Assembly: GCA_039000515.1 (NCBI GenBank)
Contig: JBCFYV010000515.1
Location: forward strand, 57,182-121,181
Origin: Timema cristinae
Taxonomy: Eukaryota; Arthropoda; Insecta; Phasmatodea; Timematidae
Length of the DNA stretch: 64,000 nt
Reading direction: 5' to 3'
This document shows, in pieces, positions 1 to 11,898 of this stretch (its first letter is position 1; every line of letters starts with the position of its first letter). Under the pieces are notes generated by a model, which saw only the letters and a program-made list of their open reading frames with translations, was not told where the DNA came from and did no database searches. Position numbers and translations under genes: made by a program.

Positions 1-2220
1 ACACGCACGCACTCGAGAAAACCCAACGGACACTGAGAGTGGGGCCGCTCTCTTCACTTCGACTGTGATTAAGGCCCCGCCCACTAAGAAGAAATCGTCG
101 AACTTGACTTGAGCTGTTTCCGGTTCTCCTAAAATTAAATGCTATCAGCGCTATCTTTAAAACCCCAGAGCTGCCATTTTCTCCCACCTGAGCGCTGCTC
201 GTTTCCTTTCGTTCATTTATTCCTTCCCTCATTTCCCCCTCTCTGAGGTCAGAATCGACGCTCACAAATCGTATAAAAAGGACTGTATGCTTCTAATCTC
301 TACTAACTATACCACAGGCTCATTAAGGTGAGGGTGTTCTCCGACGTATCTTCTGGGATTACTTATTCTTTGAAATTCTTTTTTGGCATTATTATGGGGG
401 GGGAACTGTTTTCTAAATTTACCGTTTAGGCTTAACTTCGAGAGATTTAACTTAGTTCATGACTAATGGGATTTAAGTGGCGTATCCACGGCTTGTCAAA
501 ATTTACTTAGATCCTTTTGGTGCACCTTAAGTGCTATCTTCACTCTTACCTTAATCGGTCATACTTGGGGTGCATTCAACCGGGGTGTAAAATAATCTTT
601 ATATGAAACTAAACTTTGGTACTTTATTATGCTTTATGTGTTAGGCGTAAACACGTTTTGGTGGCGTTATGTTAGCGCAGGTTAGACTGAAAAGGTTATT
701 GGGAGCAATCATTGGAGTTAAATAATGGGGACAGCCATTATGGCGTATCTGACGTTAACTTGGAATTTGGTTGTATCTCTGATTTTTAGGCTGAGAGCAT
801 GGCTCTGTATTTAAATTTAAATTATCAGGTTCTTTATGTAAATATTAAATGAGTAGGATTGTCGTCTCTCAGACACCATGTATTGTTGATGTGCCTCATA
901 GGATTCTTCTAGCCGAAACATTAATAGAATTGGTCTTAAAATTGTATAGTAGGTTAGACTTGAGTTATAAATCTAGGATATACTGGCAAGCAGATGTTAA
1001 GGGTATTAAAATAACAACATATGAGGTTTAACCATAGTTGTATGTATAGGTATTTGAACTTAGTAACGTATAGTGATATAAGGTTTACTAGTTTAGGGTT
1101 TGATAAAATGTAACTAAAGCTTCAGCTCATGAAATTTAATCATGTTTATATGTAGTTAAGCTCAGTTACGTAAGGTAATGAAAGTGACGGCCTTGCGGTC
1201 TAATAGAGTTAACTTTATTTTGGGCTATCATGCTGAATTGTTACCTATAGCCAGTTAGGGCTTAACTTCATATTGATAATGAGTGGAGAGGTAAATGTAT
1301 AGCATGTATGTGCTTAGGCTGCTTGGGTTAGTACGAGAACTTTACAAATTAGTATCTCGAAATATTGACATTATAGGCGAACCTCACCAATGAACTTGTA
1401 ACCAGGTATCCACGGGTCTGATTTCTTGAATGGACCCTGAACTGAACTTTAACTCTAAATTTAATTTTGTAATCTCTGGGTCATATCTTTAATAGAGTAA
1501 ATTCCTATTATGAATATTTTCAGCTATTTAGCTATATTTTGACATTGTACTATGTTTGTTATTTTTGATATAACTAATAAACTTGTCAACATTATTTTCT
1601 TGTATCTCTTCTGCTCTCCTGCACGCTCCATTTGTTTTAAATAGATGAGGGTGAAAGACGGTACAGCTATCTTGGCCGTCAGTTAGCTTTATAACTCCAA
1701 AACTATAAGATTTTCAGCTATGACTTTATGAGTAATTAATTCGCCATGTTTTCTGCTTACACACTTCTAGTGGAAGTCTGGCTGTAGCTCAGCTGGTTTG
1801 GCATCTAATACATTCTTTCAACTTAACTTCCTTTTGACCGTTACCGTGTCGTCTTGGACGCGTATTCCCCCGTGCTACGGGAAGTTCCTATATATTTGGA
1901 GTTGTTAAACCCTATTATATTTGTCAGTTTAAAACTTAATGTTTATAATAATACTTCTATAGTTTACTTGTTTTACCTAGCCTATCTAGCGGACTTTATT
2001 ACACTTTATTATTTTCTGTCCAGCTTTCATTCTCCAATAAGTTTTGTAAACCAATATTACCCTCGTAAGTTATTTGTATAATAAATCTATTATTGTTACC
2101 AATTCAATTCTCTTACTTCTATAATATGTTTCTCTACTTCTACCATGTCATACATTTTGCTTTGTAATAGTTATCAATACCTTCTCTACATATTAGAGTG
2201 AAGGTGAGGAAACAATACAC
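1..2220. other. Non-coding stretch, no gene recognised
   Basis: No open reading frame here has recognisable protein features; the two short ones (849-1031 and 1854-2081) are AT-rich and unlike any family I know. The first 270 bases are more GC-rich than what follows. A TATA-like box (272), a good splice-donor match (AAG/GTGAGG at 325-333) and an AATAAA (1576-1581) could belong to a non-coding first exon or a decayed LTR, but I find no paired repeat or primer-binding site to support either. Confidence 0.5.
272..278 (+). promoter_or_regulatory. Candidate TATA box
   Basis: TATAAAA stands in a locally GC-richer region and is followed about 50 bases later by a good splice-donor consensus (AAG/GTGAGG at 325-333). 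This spacing would suit a core promoter with a short first exon. No coding sequence follows within the window, so the assignment is weak and rests on motif matches alone. Confidence 0.25.
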
Positions 2221-2424
2221 TGGGCCAGTTTCATAGTCAAATTTAGTACGCCTCAAGTGCGGCGCTACACTAAGTACATGACGACACCTACCTAAACCAG
2301 AATGGAATGGGCCGTTCTCGCATAGGAAACTGGCCCATTCCATTCTGGTTTAGGTAGGTGTCGTCATGTACTTAGTGTAGCGCCGCACTTGAGGCGTGCT
2401 AAATTTGACTATGAAACTGGCCCA
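2221..2424. repeat. Near-perfect inverted repeat (hairpin MITE-like)
   Basis: The left arm 2221-2313 and right arm 2332-2424 are 93 bases each and complementary with one mismatch, around an 18-base loop (2314-2331). The outer end reads TGGGCCAGTTTCATAGTC. This is the form of a foldback MITE or a very recent palindromic duplication. No coding capacity is present and no clear target-site duplication was found; TA occurs close outside both arms. It lies about 490 bases beyond the 3' end of the secreted-protein exon, on its downstream side. A transcript would form a long double-stranded stem. Confidence 0.85.
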
Positions 2425-2754
2425 CTATCTTGATAAGTTCTGGATCACTGTATAACAAATGAATGGGTAGTTGCTACACTGTATAATTAGTGTAAAGTAG
2501 GTTAAAAATATTATTTGTAATCTCATCGATAATTATAAGGTCGCTTGAAAACCCTTAATAGTAAATGTGAGATTATAGGTTTTAAAATATACTCATTTAA
2601 TGCAGTGTTTTTTGTATTCAATCAATTTATTAATCTCTATAATTTAAATAAATAGTAAACATAATTCTAAAACAAATATTTTTGCCAAATTAAATAAAGT
2701 TTAAAAATTACATCTTAAAACGGGAATCGAACACCAATGTAAAGACAATATTCA

Positions 2755-2760
2755 TTTATT
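2755..2760 (-). terminator. Candidate polyadenylation signal of the 2914-6210 gene
   Basis: On the minus strand this reads AATAAA, about 155 bases after the tandem stop codons at 2916-2911. A second AATAAA lies further on (2631-2626). Position and orientation fit a 3' UTR end; there is no transcript evidence. Confidence 0.3.
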
Positions 2761-2913
2761 GTTCATATGTTGATATTTAATTTGAGAAATTGTCGTAGTG
2801 AATGATCATTAAAAAATAAAAAGCATTTGTTCCATAGTTTGCCTTTTGTTAAAGATACTTAAGTTTTGCAATTTAGTTACTCAAGTAGATTTTACAAAGT
2901 TTTAAATATACTA

Positions 2914-5900
2914 TTAATATACAGATTCTTCAAATAATATTTCATCATTATGGAATGTATTAAATGGCTGAGAATACGAAGCTGCAGCACCTGGTCTGTA
3001 ATTAATTAACACTACTTTATTAAAGTCTTGGCCTGCGATAGGAAATCTAGGTTCCTGTGAAATTGGTCCTATACTTTTTAAATCTTGGTTATTATCTTCA
3101 GGAAGATACAGTCTTCTATGAACTGGATCGACCTCTTCATTATGTTGATAAAATAAGTTATGGGAGTTTTTTTTGTAAAATTGTTGTGTATTTTGATATT
3201 GTTTGAAACGGTCTTGGTCATGATCTTCATAATTTGATGGCCCAAGTATCTGTCGGCCGTGTTGGTATCCTTGTCTTAATAGTCGGGGAACTTCCACGAA
3301 TGATTGTTGATTAACATTTTCTTGACGGAAAAGATGATCATTAAAATTATTTTCTTGAAATGGTTCAATGTAACGAATTTGTGGATGCCATCTTTGATGC
3401 ATATTTTGAACATTCAATGGCGTAGTTGGTTGTAATTCTGCAGCAGAACCATATGTCTCGTGGATAAACTTCGGAGAAGGGACAAACTTTTGAGATCCGC
3501 GAGGTATCAGGTGAATGTTATCAAAGTTTGTCGGAGATTCTATCGGTTTGGTTTTTGAGAAGAAGGTTACTGGTGGCCTACCTGTTCGGAGTGGTTTGGT
3601 TTCTGGTGGTTCTTGTTGGTATTGTGGAAATGTTTGAACCGTTGAAATCTTTATGTATGTTTCATTGGGCGCTCTTGAAAGTTTTTTTCCAGAGTATGTA
3701 TTTGTGGAATGTTTAGTTTGGAAACCTGGATTATCAGTGTATGGTTGAATTGGAGATGCAACGTATTTTATTTTGTTTTTAGTTTCCTTAGGTGGAGGGA
3801 ATGTTTGTATGTCTTGATTATCTGTGTGAATCTCCGTGGTTACTCTTTGAGACTTGTTTCTATTAAGTCTTTCATTTGGTGGTGGAATTTTCAGTGAATC
3901 GTTATTTTCAATAGAAGGCTGAGTTGGGTATCTGAGATATTTGTTCCTGATAAACCTTTCGTTTGATGTTGGTACAGTTGGTAAATTTGGATCAATCCTA
4001 AAGGAATCTTTTGGAACTCTTTGAAATCTATTTTGTGTATATCTTTGATTATTTTGTGGTTCGGTTTGATGGTATGTATACTCAGATATAGGCTCGAAGT
4101 ATTTATTCGTGATAAACCTCTCGGTAATTGGTGGTTCAGTTGGAGAGTTGGAATATTGTGTGCTTAATTCACTGGGGAATCTTGGATGTATATTTTTTGT
4201 CAATACATCAGTTGTTAGTGGTATTACTGTGGGCACATCATATTTAAGAGTTTCTGTGAGTGGTTGAGGTGTTCCCCTAGAATTTGTTCTTTTCCTGTAA
4301 AACGATTCAGCTGGCCTTTTTTTGAATACAGCAGGTGGCTTCGCATCGAAAGTTGTATCTGGTGTGAATGTACTAGCAATGTAAGCGACATCGTTTTTAA
4401 GGCCAAATTCCCAGTTTCCAACAGGAAGCTTTTGTCTATTGTTTCGAGTTCTCCCACCACCATAGCTCATGGAAGTCAGGTTCTTTGTATCTAATTGCTT
4501 GTCACTTTTTAGGGTTGAATTCATAAAATCATGTTTGCGTATTTTTGCATTATTATGAGGTAATTCTTCATAGTTTGAACTTTTTGAGTAAACTTCTGAA
4601 TACCCTGGCATTTTACGGAACTTACTTCTATAGAAGTTCTGCGTATTGTTAGAACTGTAAATACTTCTGTTTCTTGACTGTATTATTTGTGGAGAAGGCG
4701 ACGATGTTTTAACCTCTCTATTATTGAGAATCTTTCTTTTTCGAGGAAGGTAGTTTTCTCCCGCAGACTCTTTAGCACCGTAATTTGTATACTCATCTAT
4801 GTTCTCCCTATTTTTACGGATCACTTCCTCTGTAGCCAGCGGTTCACTGTATACATCCAAATGGTCTGCATTGAAGTCTTGTAATATAGACACTCCTTGA
4901 GGTTCTCCGCTCAGATATTGCTTTGGAACGTCCATGGTCGAGAAACCATCGTAATCTTCAACGGGTGAATCTTTTACATCAAACAATTGTTGTTGGCTCA
5001 TTAAAATGTTGTTGTCTATTAGTGATATTCTAATAGAACTATTGATATCATCTTGCTTGTGCAGTAAAACAGGTGGAGTTTCTATAGTGGAAGTGAAATC
5101 AATTAAGCCTGTTAATTCATTTCCAGTATTTGTCTTTTGATTATGTATTCCCCCTCCTCCAGTTATATTATTTATATGGTTTGAGAAAGTTTTTTGCATA
5201 TATTCTGTTGGCGTTTCTGTTGTACTAATATAATGGTATATGACTTCTTGGTTAAGAATCCAGAGTGGTAGTTGCAAAGTATTGTAAGAGTAGTTTGTAT
5301 TGCGATTGGTTGTATCCTCCAAATCATTAAAAGATGATTCTGTCGTTGTTGGAAAGTTAAGTAATTTTAATGTTTCGTTTTGTTCGATAAACAGTTGTTT
5401 GTTCTTAAAAAAATTGTCTTTAGAACCAAATTTTCTATTTTCATTTAATATATGATCAAATTCTAAGATGGAATTACTATTGTCATCTTCATTCTGGTCT
5501 GTTATTTGATATTTATATGTAGAATTATTATTAACATGTATTTCAATGGGCGGTGCGAGGCTAGCGCCGTTATGTGTGTATTGAAAGTGAAACACTGATG
5601 AATTAGAGGAAGGAATTTGAAATGGTACAGCTTCTAGAACGTATGGAGAAGTTTCTTGAGCAACGGAGTCATCAAATAAAAAACTTTGTGATGTAAGTTC
5701 TGGGAAGATATCTTCATCAGAATATTTATTTGTATAACTTGGAGTTGAACTTGCAGGTGATTCTTTTCCAGACAATTCAAAGTAGTCTGTTGATACTGTT
5801 GAGGTAGGAAATGGCTCTTCCGTAGAAACATTTTCCAAATTTCTAGTTAATATGTATAATACTGTGGGATAGGTATCAATTAATTCAGGAACTAGTTTTT

Positions 5901-6210
5901 TTCGTTCCAAGGACTTTGAAAAGTTTTCTTCTGTAGTAAATTCATCCTTGAATGAATTCGCTGATGAACTTTGAGTGTATTGGTCAAGTTCGGATGGTTT
6001 TGAAAATGTATCGGAAGATATTTTGTTGGATTCATCGGTAATAAAGTTTTCTAGTATGTCATTTGATTGTGTAGAGTTAATGTCGATGTAGTTCTCGACA
6101 TCTTTGTAATCTTCACATGGTGTTTTATCTTCTGGGTGATCACAACGAGTATAGTTCTCTTTAGTGGCAGTACTCAACGCCAAGGACAGCGAAATGACCA
6201 CTAGAAACAC
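2914..6210 (-). CDS. Terminal exon of a secreted low-complexity protein
   Basis: An uninterrupted 1098-codon exon ends in tandem stops (TAA TAG). The first in-frame residues give a hydrophobic signal-peptide core (FLVVISLSLALSTA), but the first codon is GTG and directly follows a good acceptor, TTCATTTCAG, at 6220-6211. The true ATG therefore lies in an upstream exon not identified here. After the signal the chain has two cysteines (residues 23 and 32) and then none that I can see. It is rich in Asn, Thr, Ser, Pro, Tyr and Gln, with many N-glycosylation sequons and a basic RKRK stretch in the middle. A loose repeat of the type ERFIxNKYxRxP recurs near residues 697, 753 and 782. I do not recognise a domain; an extracellular matrix, cuticle or silk-like structural role is inference from composition only. 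The clean length suggests selection, so this is the best candidate host gene in the window. Confidence 0.75.
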   Translation of the reverse strand: MFLVVISLSLALSTATKENYTRCDHPEDKTPCEDYKDVENYIDINSTQSNDILENFITDESNKISSDTFSKPSELDQYTQSSSANSFKDEFTTEENFSKSLERKKLVPELIDTYPTVLYILTRNLENVSTEEPFPTSTVSTDYFELSGKESPASSTPSYTNKYSDEDIFPELTSQSFLFDDSVAQETSPYVLEAVPFQIPSSNSSVFHFQYTHNGASLAPPIEIHVNNNSTYKYQITDQNEDDNSNSILEFDHILNENRKFGSKDNFFKNKQLFIEQNETLKLLNFPTTTESSFNDLEDTTNRNTNYSYNTLQLPLWILNQEVIYHYISTTETPTEYMQKTFSNHINNITGGGGIHNQKTNTGNELTGLIDFTSTIETPPVLLHKQDDINSSIRISLIDNNILMSQQQLFDVKDSPVEDYDGFSTMDVPKQYLSGEPQGVSILQDFNADHLDVYSEPLATEEVIRKNRENIDEYTNYGAKESAGENYLPRKRKILNNREVKTSSPSPQIIQSRNRSIYSSNNTQNFYRSKFRKMPGYSEVYSKSSNYEELPHNNAKIRKHDFMNSTLKSDKQLDTKNLTSMSYGGGRTRNNRQKLPVGNWEFGLKNDVAYIASTFTPDTTFDAKPPAVFKKRPAESFYRKRTNSRGTPQPLTETLKYDVPTVIPLTTDVLTKNIHPRFPSELSTQYSNSPTEPPITERFITNKYFEPISEYTYHQTEPQNNQRYTQNRFQRVPKDSFRIDPNLPTVPTSNERFIRNKYLRYPTQPSIENNDSLKIPPPNERLNRNKSQRVTTEIHTDNQDIQTFPPPKETKNKIKYVASPIQPYTDNPGFQTKHSTNTYSGKKLSRAPNETYIKISTVQTFPQYQQEPPETKPLRTGRPPVTFFSKTKPIESPTNFDNIHLIPRGSQKFVPSPKFIHETYGSAAELQPTTPLNVQNMHQRWHPQIRYIEPFQENNFNDHLFRQENVNQQSFVEVPRLLRQGYQHGRQILGPSNYEDHDQDRFKQYQNTQQFYKKNSHNLFYQHNEEVDPVHRRLYLPEDNNQDLKSIGPISQEPRFPIAGQDFNKVVLINYRPGAAASYSQPFNTFHNDEILFEESVY

Positions 6211-6479
6211 CTGAAATGAAGTAAAATAGAATGCATCGGTCTCTATGGTGTGGTGCCAGTACGGCTAGAGCATAGTATGTCAAACATCAAATATAACAAA
6301 TTAAAATAATAGTAAAAATTTGAGGTCAAATAACAACAAAATAAACTATATTTATGACTGTACATCCACATGGAATTTATATTCCACTGTGATAGACGCA
6401 TGGACTAAATTTAATACTCAGCTACTAATAAAGCAGGACTTTAGGGGCTAAGATTTAAGGGTCTCCACAGATTAAGTGA
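6211..6479. other. Upstream intron sequence, no gene
   Basis: AT-rich DNA between the acceptor of the secreted-protein exon and the tail of LINE copy A. If the gene's first exon lies beyond the LINE, copy A sits within its first intron. No exon with a start codon and donor could be recognised here. Confidence 0.4.
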
Positions 6480-6914
6480 ATATTATTATTATTATTATTA
6501 TTATTATTTTTTAAAGAGTTTATAGGCCCATCGACACAGTGAAGTCATTAGGGACTGGAACGATATTAAAAACATAGTAAAATCACAGGTGAATACACAA
6601 TATACAAAACAAAATATGATATAAAAATAAAAGATCTCAATGTGATTAAATACCTATTTGAGACACTCCATTCGAGTGCTAAAATGGGCTATAAGTACAA
6701 ATTGAGTGATACACCTGCTAAAAAAAACAGGTTAAACATTCCATTAAAAGTATAGAACAAACATATTAAAATATAACACGTTAAAATGACAAAATAAGCA
6801 TATTGAAATAAAATATGTTAAAGAGACTAAACTAACATATTAAAATATACTATAGTTGTTAAAAATAATCTCAATATGAGATAAAATTCAAATAATCCAC
6901 TTTATAAATGTGAC

Positions 6915-9900
6915 TAAACTGGCATTTAAAAGATTTGCCTGGCGTGTAAAACTCGGTACACATAAGACTCCATCCGCACTTTCGCGTAGTAAAAAAAGGT
7001 CACCATTAAAATTAAGAGCCAGGAGAATAGGGGCATATTTACGACACTCCACCAAAATGGGGTACACGCAAAGGCGGATTCCCTCTTAATAAAAACTCAT
7101 GGGTCAGAAATCTATGCCCGACGTGGAGTCTTGTCACGATATACCTCATCTCTTCTATGCGTTCGTATATAGGAGGGCCATCGCAACACACCCTCTATGA
7201 TGGACCGCAGATTGTTCTGAGCAGGGGTCAAAACCCAGTGGACAATGCCAATAGAGCACTCACGGAATACGTGCAGATGAGAGCAGAACAGATACACAAA
7301 ACAGATAGACAAAACAAAAATATTTTAAAATGGCGTAAAATTCAGACGTAAAAACCCTGGATTCATGAGTTAAGCCAAATTTAAAATGGTTTCCCTCCAC
7401 AACAAAAGCGCATACCACAGATCCCCCACATTTTGAACCAACCGTGTGGATACGCTTCAAACCCTGAACGCGGGTGGAGAGGAGTTCGTTAAATGTCCTC
7501 TCATATATAATCGGTGGGGTGGTCGCTTTAGGAAACTCAGCAAGATCAAAATGGCATTTCGGAGGGCGTATCTTCCAGGGAGAAACTCGACCTGGGGATG
7601 TGGGGATGGCCTTTGGCAGGACTATCCCACACGTGTCAAAAACCTATAACCTCCGGATCCCAACCGGCCTTGTAATACGCCATTTGGTTTCATACAAGCC
7701 ACGGTTAGGGGGATGAAACACAGGACGATAGGCAACATGCTGCGCCATGCAATATAGTTTTTACACGTAATATGTCAGAAGATAGGACCGCCGGTAAGAA
7801 AGAGGGGGCTCACCGGCGTCGGCACAGATAATGACGACTGGGCTGGTACGAAAAGCACCAGTAGTCAGTCTTGCCAGCATGGTGGACATTATCTAGCATC
7901 TTTAATACCGAAGGTTTAGCTGATCCGTAAACAAAAGTGCCATAATCGAGTTTCGATATTACCAAGGCCCTAAAGAGGCGCATCAAGGTTTCCCTATCCC
8001 TACCGCTAACCACTTTGAGCAGGTTGAGTGCTTTTTATAAACTTCGTTTTAATGTATTTGATCTGTGGGATCCAAGTTAGTTGAAAATTAAATAAAAGGC
8101 CCAAGAATATTACGGTGTGTGAGACTGGAAAAACAACGTTGTTCATTAAAATATTGGGGGCTGGCTGTATTCCGCGTAATATATTGAAGTGGACGACCGT
8201 CTTTTGGCCGCAGAGAAACGAAAGCCATTACGAGATGCCCACAACCATAGATTGTTTACAGCGAGTTGTATCTGTCGTTCAAACCTGTGGAGACTTGACG
8301 AACTGCAATAAATTGAGCAGTCATCAACAAAAAGGCATGAACTAACAGGTATATGCACGCTGTCCATAATGCTATTTATCGCAAAAGTGAATCACGTAGA
8401 GCTCAGCTACTACCCTGAGTCACCCAATTTTCTTGACTCAAATCATCGGATAAGGCCTTATCAAACCTTACCCGGAAGTGTCTATTCGACATAAAATCAT
8501 ATATAAAAACAGGAAGGTTACCTCGGAACCGCCCAATTAATACGCGTTTTCAAAATGCCGTACTACCAGGTGGTGTTGTTCGCTTTCTCTAAATCAAAGA
8601 AATCAGCCAGAAGACGCTGCTTATGGAGAAAGACGTCACACAGCCGTCTCGAGACGAGCAAGCTGATTCACCGTGGATCGGTTACGACGAAAACCACATT
8701 TAATATTAAATGGAACAAGGTGGATCCATGCTACTTTTATGAATTGGTAAAGCGATTATGTCCTACATAGTGATGAGATTCCCAAACACTTCTGTAGAGG
8801 TCCAAAAGAAATAACTGTCCTGCAGGGGACAGCTGGAGCAGCATCTCGTAATGAATATCATCAGGACCAGAAGACCCGCTTGGGACAGGGCATAGATCAA
8901 TTCATCCACAGTAAAGGGGTATACTCCTCCCCCCGACTTTGACAAAAATCAATAGTAAGAAGCTCGAGGCTCCGCTTATGAACTGTGAACTCGTTAAGAG
9001 TACCTCGAAATGATAGATATTGCAGAGAACATCGAGCCCAATATATTGACGACTTCCACAGGGGAGGAGACAAGCGAACCGCTAGACATGAGGGCAGATA
9101 TACTATCAATTGAATTTTTCTACTACGTAATTTACGAATACTGTCCCAAACCTTAGTTGTGGGAGTGGAAATTGTAATGGTAGAAATAAACTGTCTCCAA
9201 GACATTCTTCTGTTTTGAATAACACGGCGAGTTCGAGCACGTAGAATCCGGAATGACTCCATTTCCTCCAAAGTAGGAAGTCAATGGGAGAGACATAGGG
9301 CCATTCGACGGTCAGAAATAGCCAAGAGTCACTCCTCGTTCCATCAGGGAATACGACGGTGGCACGGATTTAAGGATGGAAGCCCTCACCGTCGCAATGA
9401 CCGTCGAGGTAAAATGCTCAGCCTTAACATCGACGTCAGGAGAATGGAATTGATCAAATACGGCGAGCTCGCGGAATTCATCACAGTTAGCACGTTTGAT
9501 AACCCACTGGGGTAGCCGTGGTGTACTGGGAGGATCTTGAAGTGGTGAAAGCAGAATGGGAAAATGATCAGTGCCGCATAGGTCCGAGTGAACCTCCCAA
9601 AGGAAGTGAGCAGCGATCCCGGGACAACATAAGGTTAGGTCGATGGCAGAGGATACACCATTAAAGGTGGAGAAGTGTGTCTGTTTCCCGGTGTTCATTA
9701 ACACCAGGTTTCCCGAGACAAGAATATCCTCTACCATCCTCCCGCGGGTGTTTGTAAAATTAGACCCCCACAACCAGGTTATGCGCGTTAAAGTCCCCCA
9801 AGATGATATAGGGGGCAGGAACTTGTATAAAGAGGGCCTCTAGAGTCCTCTTGGAAACACGTTCACCTGGTGGGAGGTAGATGCAGCATACGGTTATCTA

Positions 9901-10185
9901 CATAGGAAGGGAGACTCTGACAGCAATCACTTGGAGATCAGAGACAATATTTATAAACTTATGATATATGTTGTTACGTGCAAATATAGCCACACCTCCG
10001 CTAGCCCGATCAAAGAGTGGCTTGTTGGTACGATATACATCATACCCACGAAGCATCGGGTTGTCAGTTTGGCGGAAGTGGGTCTCCTGCAAACACAAGA
10101 TGAGAGGATGCAGGGAAGAAATTAGTAGTTTAATTTCCTCTACACGAGCATAGAAATCCCTACAATTCCATTGTAGTAGCGACAT
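6915..10185 (-). pseudogene. LINE A ORF2 (endonuclease-RT-RNase H), broken
   Basis: Fragments in different frames cover the endonuclease start (LLQWNCRDFYARVEEIK, QETHF, about 10185-9898), the middle endonuclease with SAIDLTLC and TDHFPI (9773-9312), linker and RT scraps (9271-7810) and a shortened RNase H region. The RT active-site area is degraded: near 8330 the motif reads FVDDCSIYCSSSS, so the Asp pair survives but the frame does not. The RNase H is truncated by the internal deletion. No function can remain. Confidence 0.85.
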
Positions 10186-10207
10186 TATTTATTAATATAT
10201 AATTTAA

Positions 10208-11898
10208 TTAATTATCCTCGCAATCCATAACACTATCTTTTAAAAATAAAAATTTATTGAGGACTTTTTTAGGTCCTTTTGCTTTTCCCAATCTCTCTTG
10301 GACCTTCCGCCTCAGGAGAGGCTTTGGTTTATCCTGTAGACACTGGGTCGGGGTATCCTTACGCGAAGGCTTTGTTAAAGCCTTCGACGCTTTTTTTAAA
10401 GCAATTTTTTCGGCGGTCCCTCGCTGGTCCTTCCTCAAGGCACCAGTGGGACTCGCCTTTGCGACCTCACCTGTACCACCACTCATCCCGACCTCCGGAG
10501 TTCCTGAGGCGGGGTTGAGCGGCTCGACAACGGTCGCACATGGTTTAGGACCCCGAGGAGGGCTCGGCGGGGTTCCTCGAGGAGGGCTCGGGGGAGGTCC
10601 ACGAGGAGGGCTCAATGGGGTTCCCCTAGGAGGGCTCGGGGGGGTTCCCCGAGGAGGCCTCCTCGGGGGTAAAGGTGGTGGAGGCGACTTCGACGAGGGT
10701 GTCGCCCCTTGTAATAATTTTGGCACCACCATAGATGGTGCTGGTTGTCTTTGAGTGTCTCGAGTAGAGACGAGTGGCACAGGTCGTGTAGTCGTGTTGG
10801 CGATATTAACTGCGCAATGACAGTTGGGGCAATTTATGTTCTGGCTTACAATTTGACTATAAGATGTCTGAAATACCGGAGCTTGACTGGATACATATTC
10901 CTTGCGTGCCTGGGCATAAGGGATCTTCTTTTCACATTGGATCTCCAGGACTTTTTTCTCCACCTTCCATTTCGGACAGGTCCGAGACCAAGCAGAATGC
11001 GGACCCTTGCAGTTGATGCAGAACTTAGGAGACTCACACGGTGTATCGTGAGCCTCCCGTCCGCAATCCGCACAGGTTGGCCTTCCACGGCATCTCAGCT
11101 TCGTATGCCCAAATTCCTGGCACTGAAAGCAGCGCCGAGGATTGGGAACGTATGGCCTGACTCTGAGCACATGGAAGCCTGCTCGAACCTCCTTTGGAAG
11201 GGTAGGTGTCACAAAAGTGAGGATATAGGTGTAGTTTTTTTATCTTGTCCGTTCTTTTTAGTTACAATACGGTACACTTCGGTGACGTGCTGAGGGGAAA
11301 GCTCCTCACAGATATCCTCAATGCTCACGCGGTCGAGGTCATAGCAAGTGACCACTCCCTTGCAAACATTGAGGAACCTGTGAGGTTCCACCTTCACCGG
11401 TATATTTGCCTTATTACTCAACGGTATTTCGGAGATGGCCATAATATTTGAGGAATGTGTGTCGGTCATAGTCTGAATCATAATGGTGCCATCACGCAGT
11501 TTCCTTATTAAAACGTCAGATTTTGCTGCTCCATTTATCACTCTTTCGAGGATAAATGGGCTGACACGTTTCAGGCCTTCAGTTTCATTCACACGGGACA
11601 TCACCAAGAAGCGGGGCTGGGGCCTCACCAATTCCTGGCTTTTTATCAAAACAGGGCTGGACGGCCTTACCCGTTTCCGCCTCTTATCATTAATACGGCT
11701 CTGTGAGGGGCCGGGCAGTAAGATGCCAGCAGAACTTGAAAGTACGGTGCCAGCGGACAGTAAGGTGTCAGCTGTGACAATGGACTCAGTTATGAGTGGG
11801 AGGACAACCTGCAAAAGTACTCGGATCGTAGACCCAGGTTGATCCCAGTTGGTTCTACCACATAGGGCCCTGTTAACTCTTCCGGCGAGCGGCTCCAT
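10208..11898 (-). pseudogene. LINE A ORF1 (zinc-knuckle nucleic-acid-binding protein), frameshifted
   Basis: Two overlapping frames (11898-11209 and 11212-10208) together give a whole ORF1: an N-terminal part starting MEPLAGRVNRALCGR, a conserved RNA-binding-type middle (KVEPHRFLNVCKGVVTCYD), then knuckles CFQCQEFGHTKLRC, CADCGREAHDTPC and CINCKGPHSAWSRTC. A proline-rich stretch of 24-bp units reading GTPPSPPR follows, then a basic Lys-rich tail ending MDCEDN. One frameshift near 11210 separates the halves. Knuckle proteins of this type coat element RNA in I and Jockey relatives. The sequence belongs to the A/B/F ORF1 subtype. Confidence 0.85.

Noticed and set aside
849..1031. Short ORF of 60 codons
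   Set aside because: No start context, domain or codon pattern to support it; expected by chance.
1..1680. Solo LTR (TATA box plus AATAAA)
   Set aside because: No TG...CA borders, target duplication or second copy seen; the motifs are too common to support it.
1780..1804. tRNA-like A box (GGCTGTAGCTCAGCTGG)
   Set aside because: No B box, anticodon arm or acceptor pairing follows within 80 bases; at most a worn SINE head.
10257..10754. Plus-strand Gly/Arg-rich ORF opposite LINE A ORF1 (similar ones at 27204-27764 and 45818-46348)
   Set aside because: These are antisense shadows of the proline-rich repeat and tail of ORF1; their periodic text comes from the 24-bp repeat.
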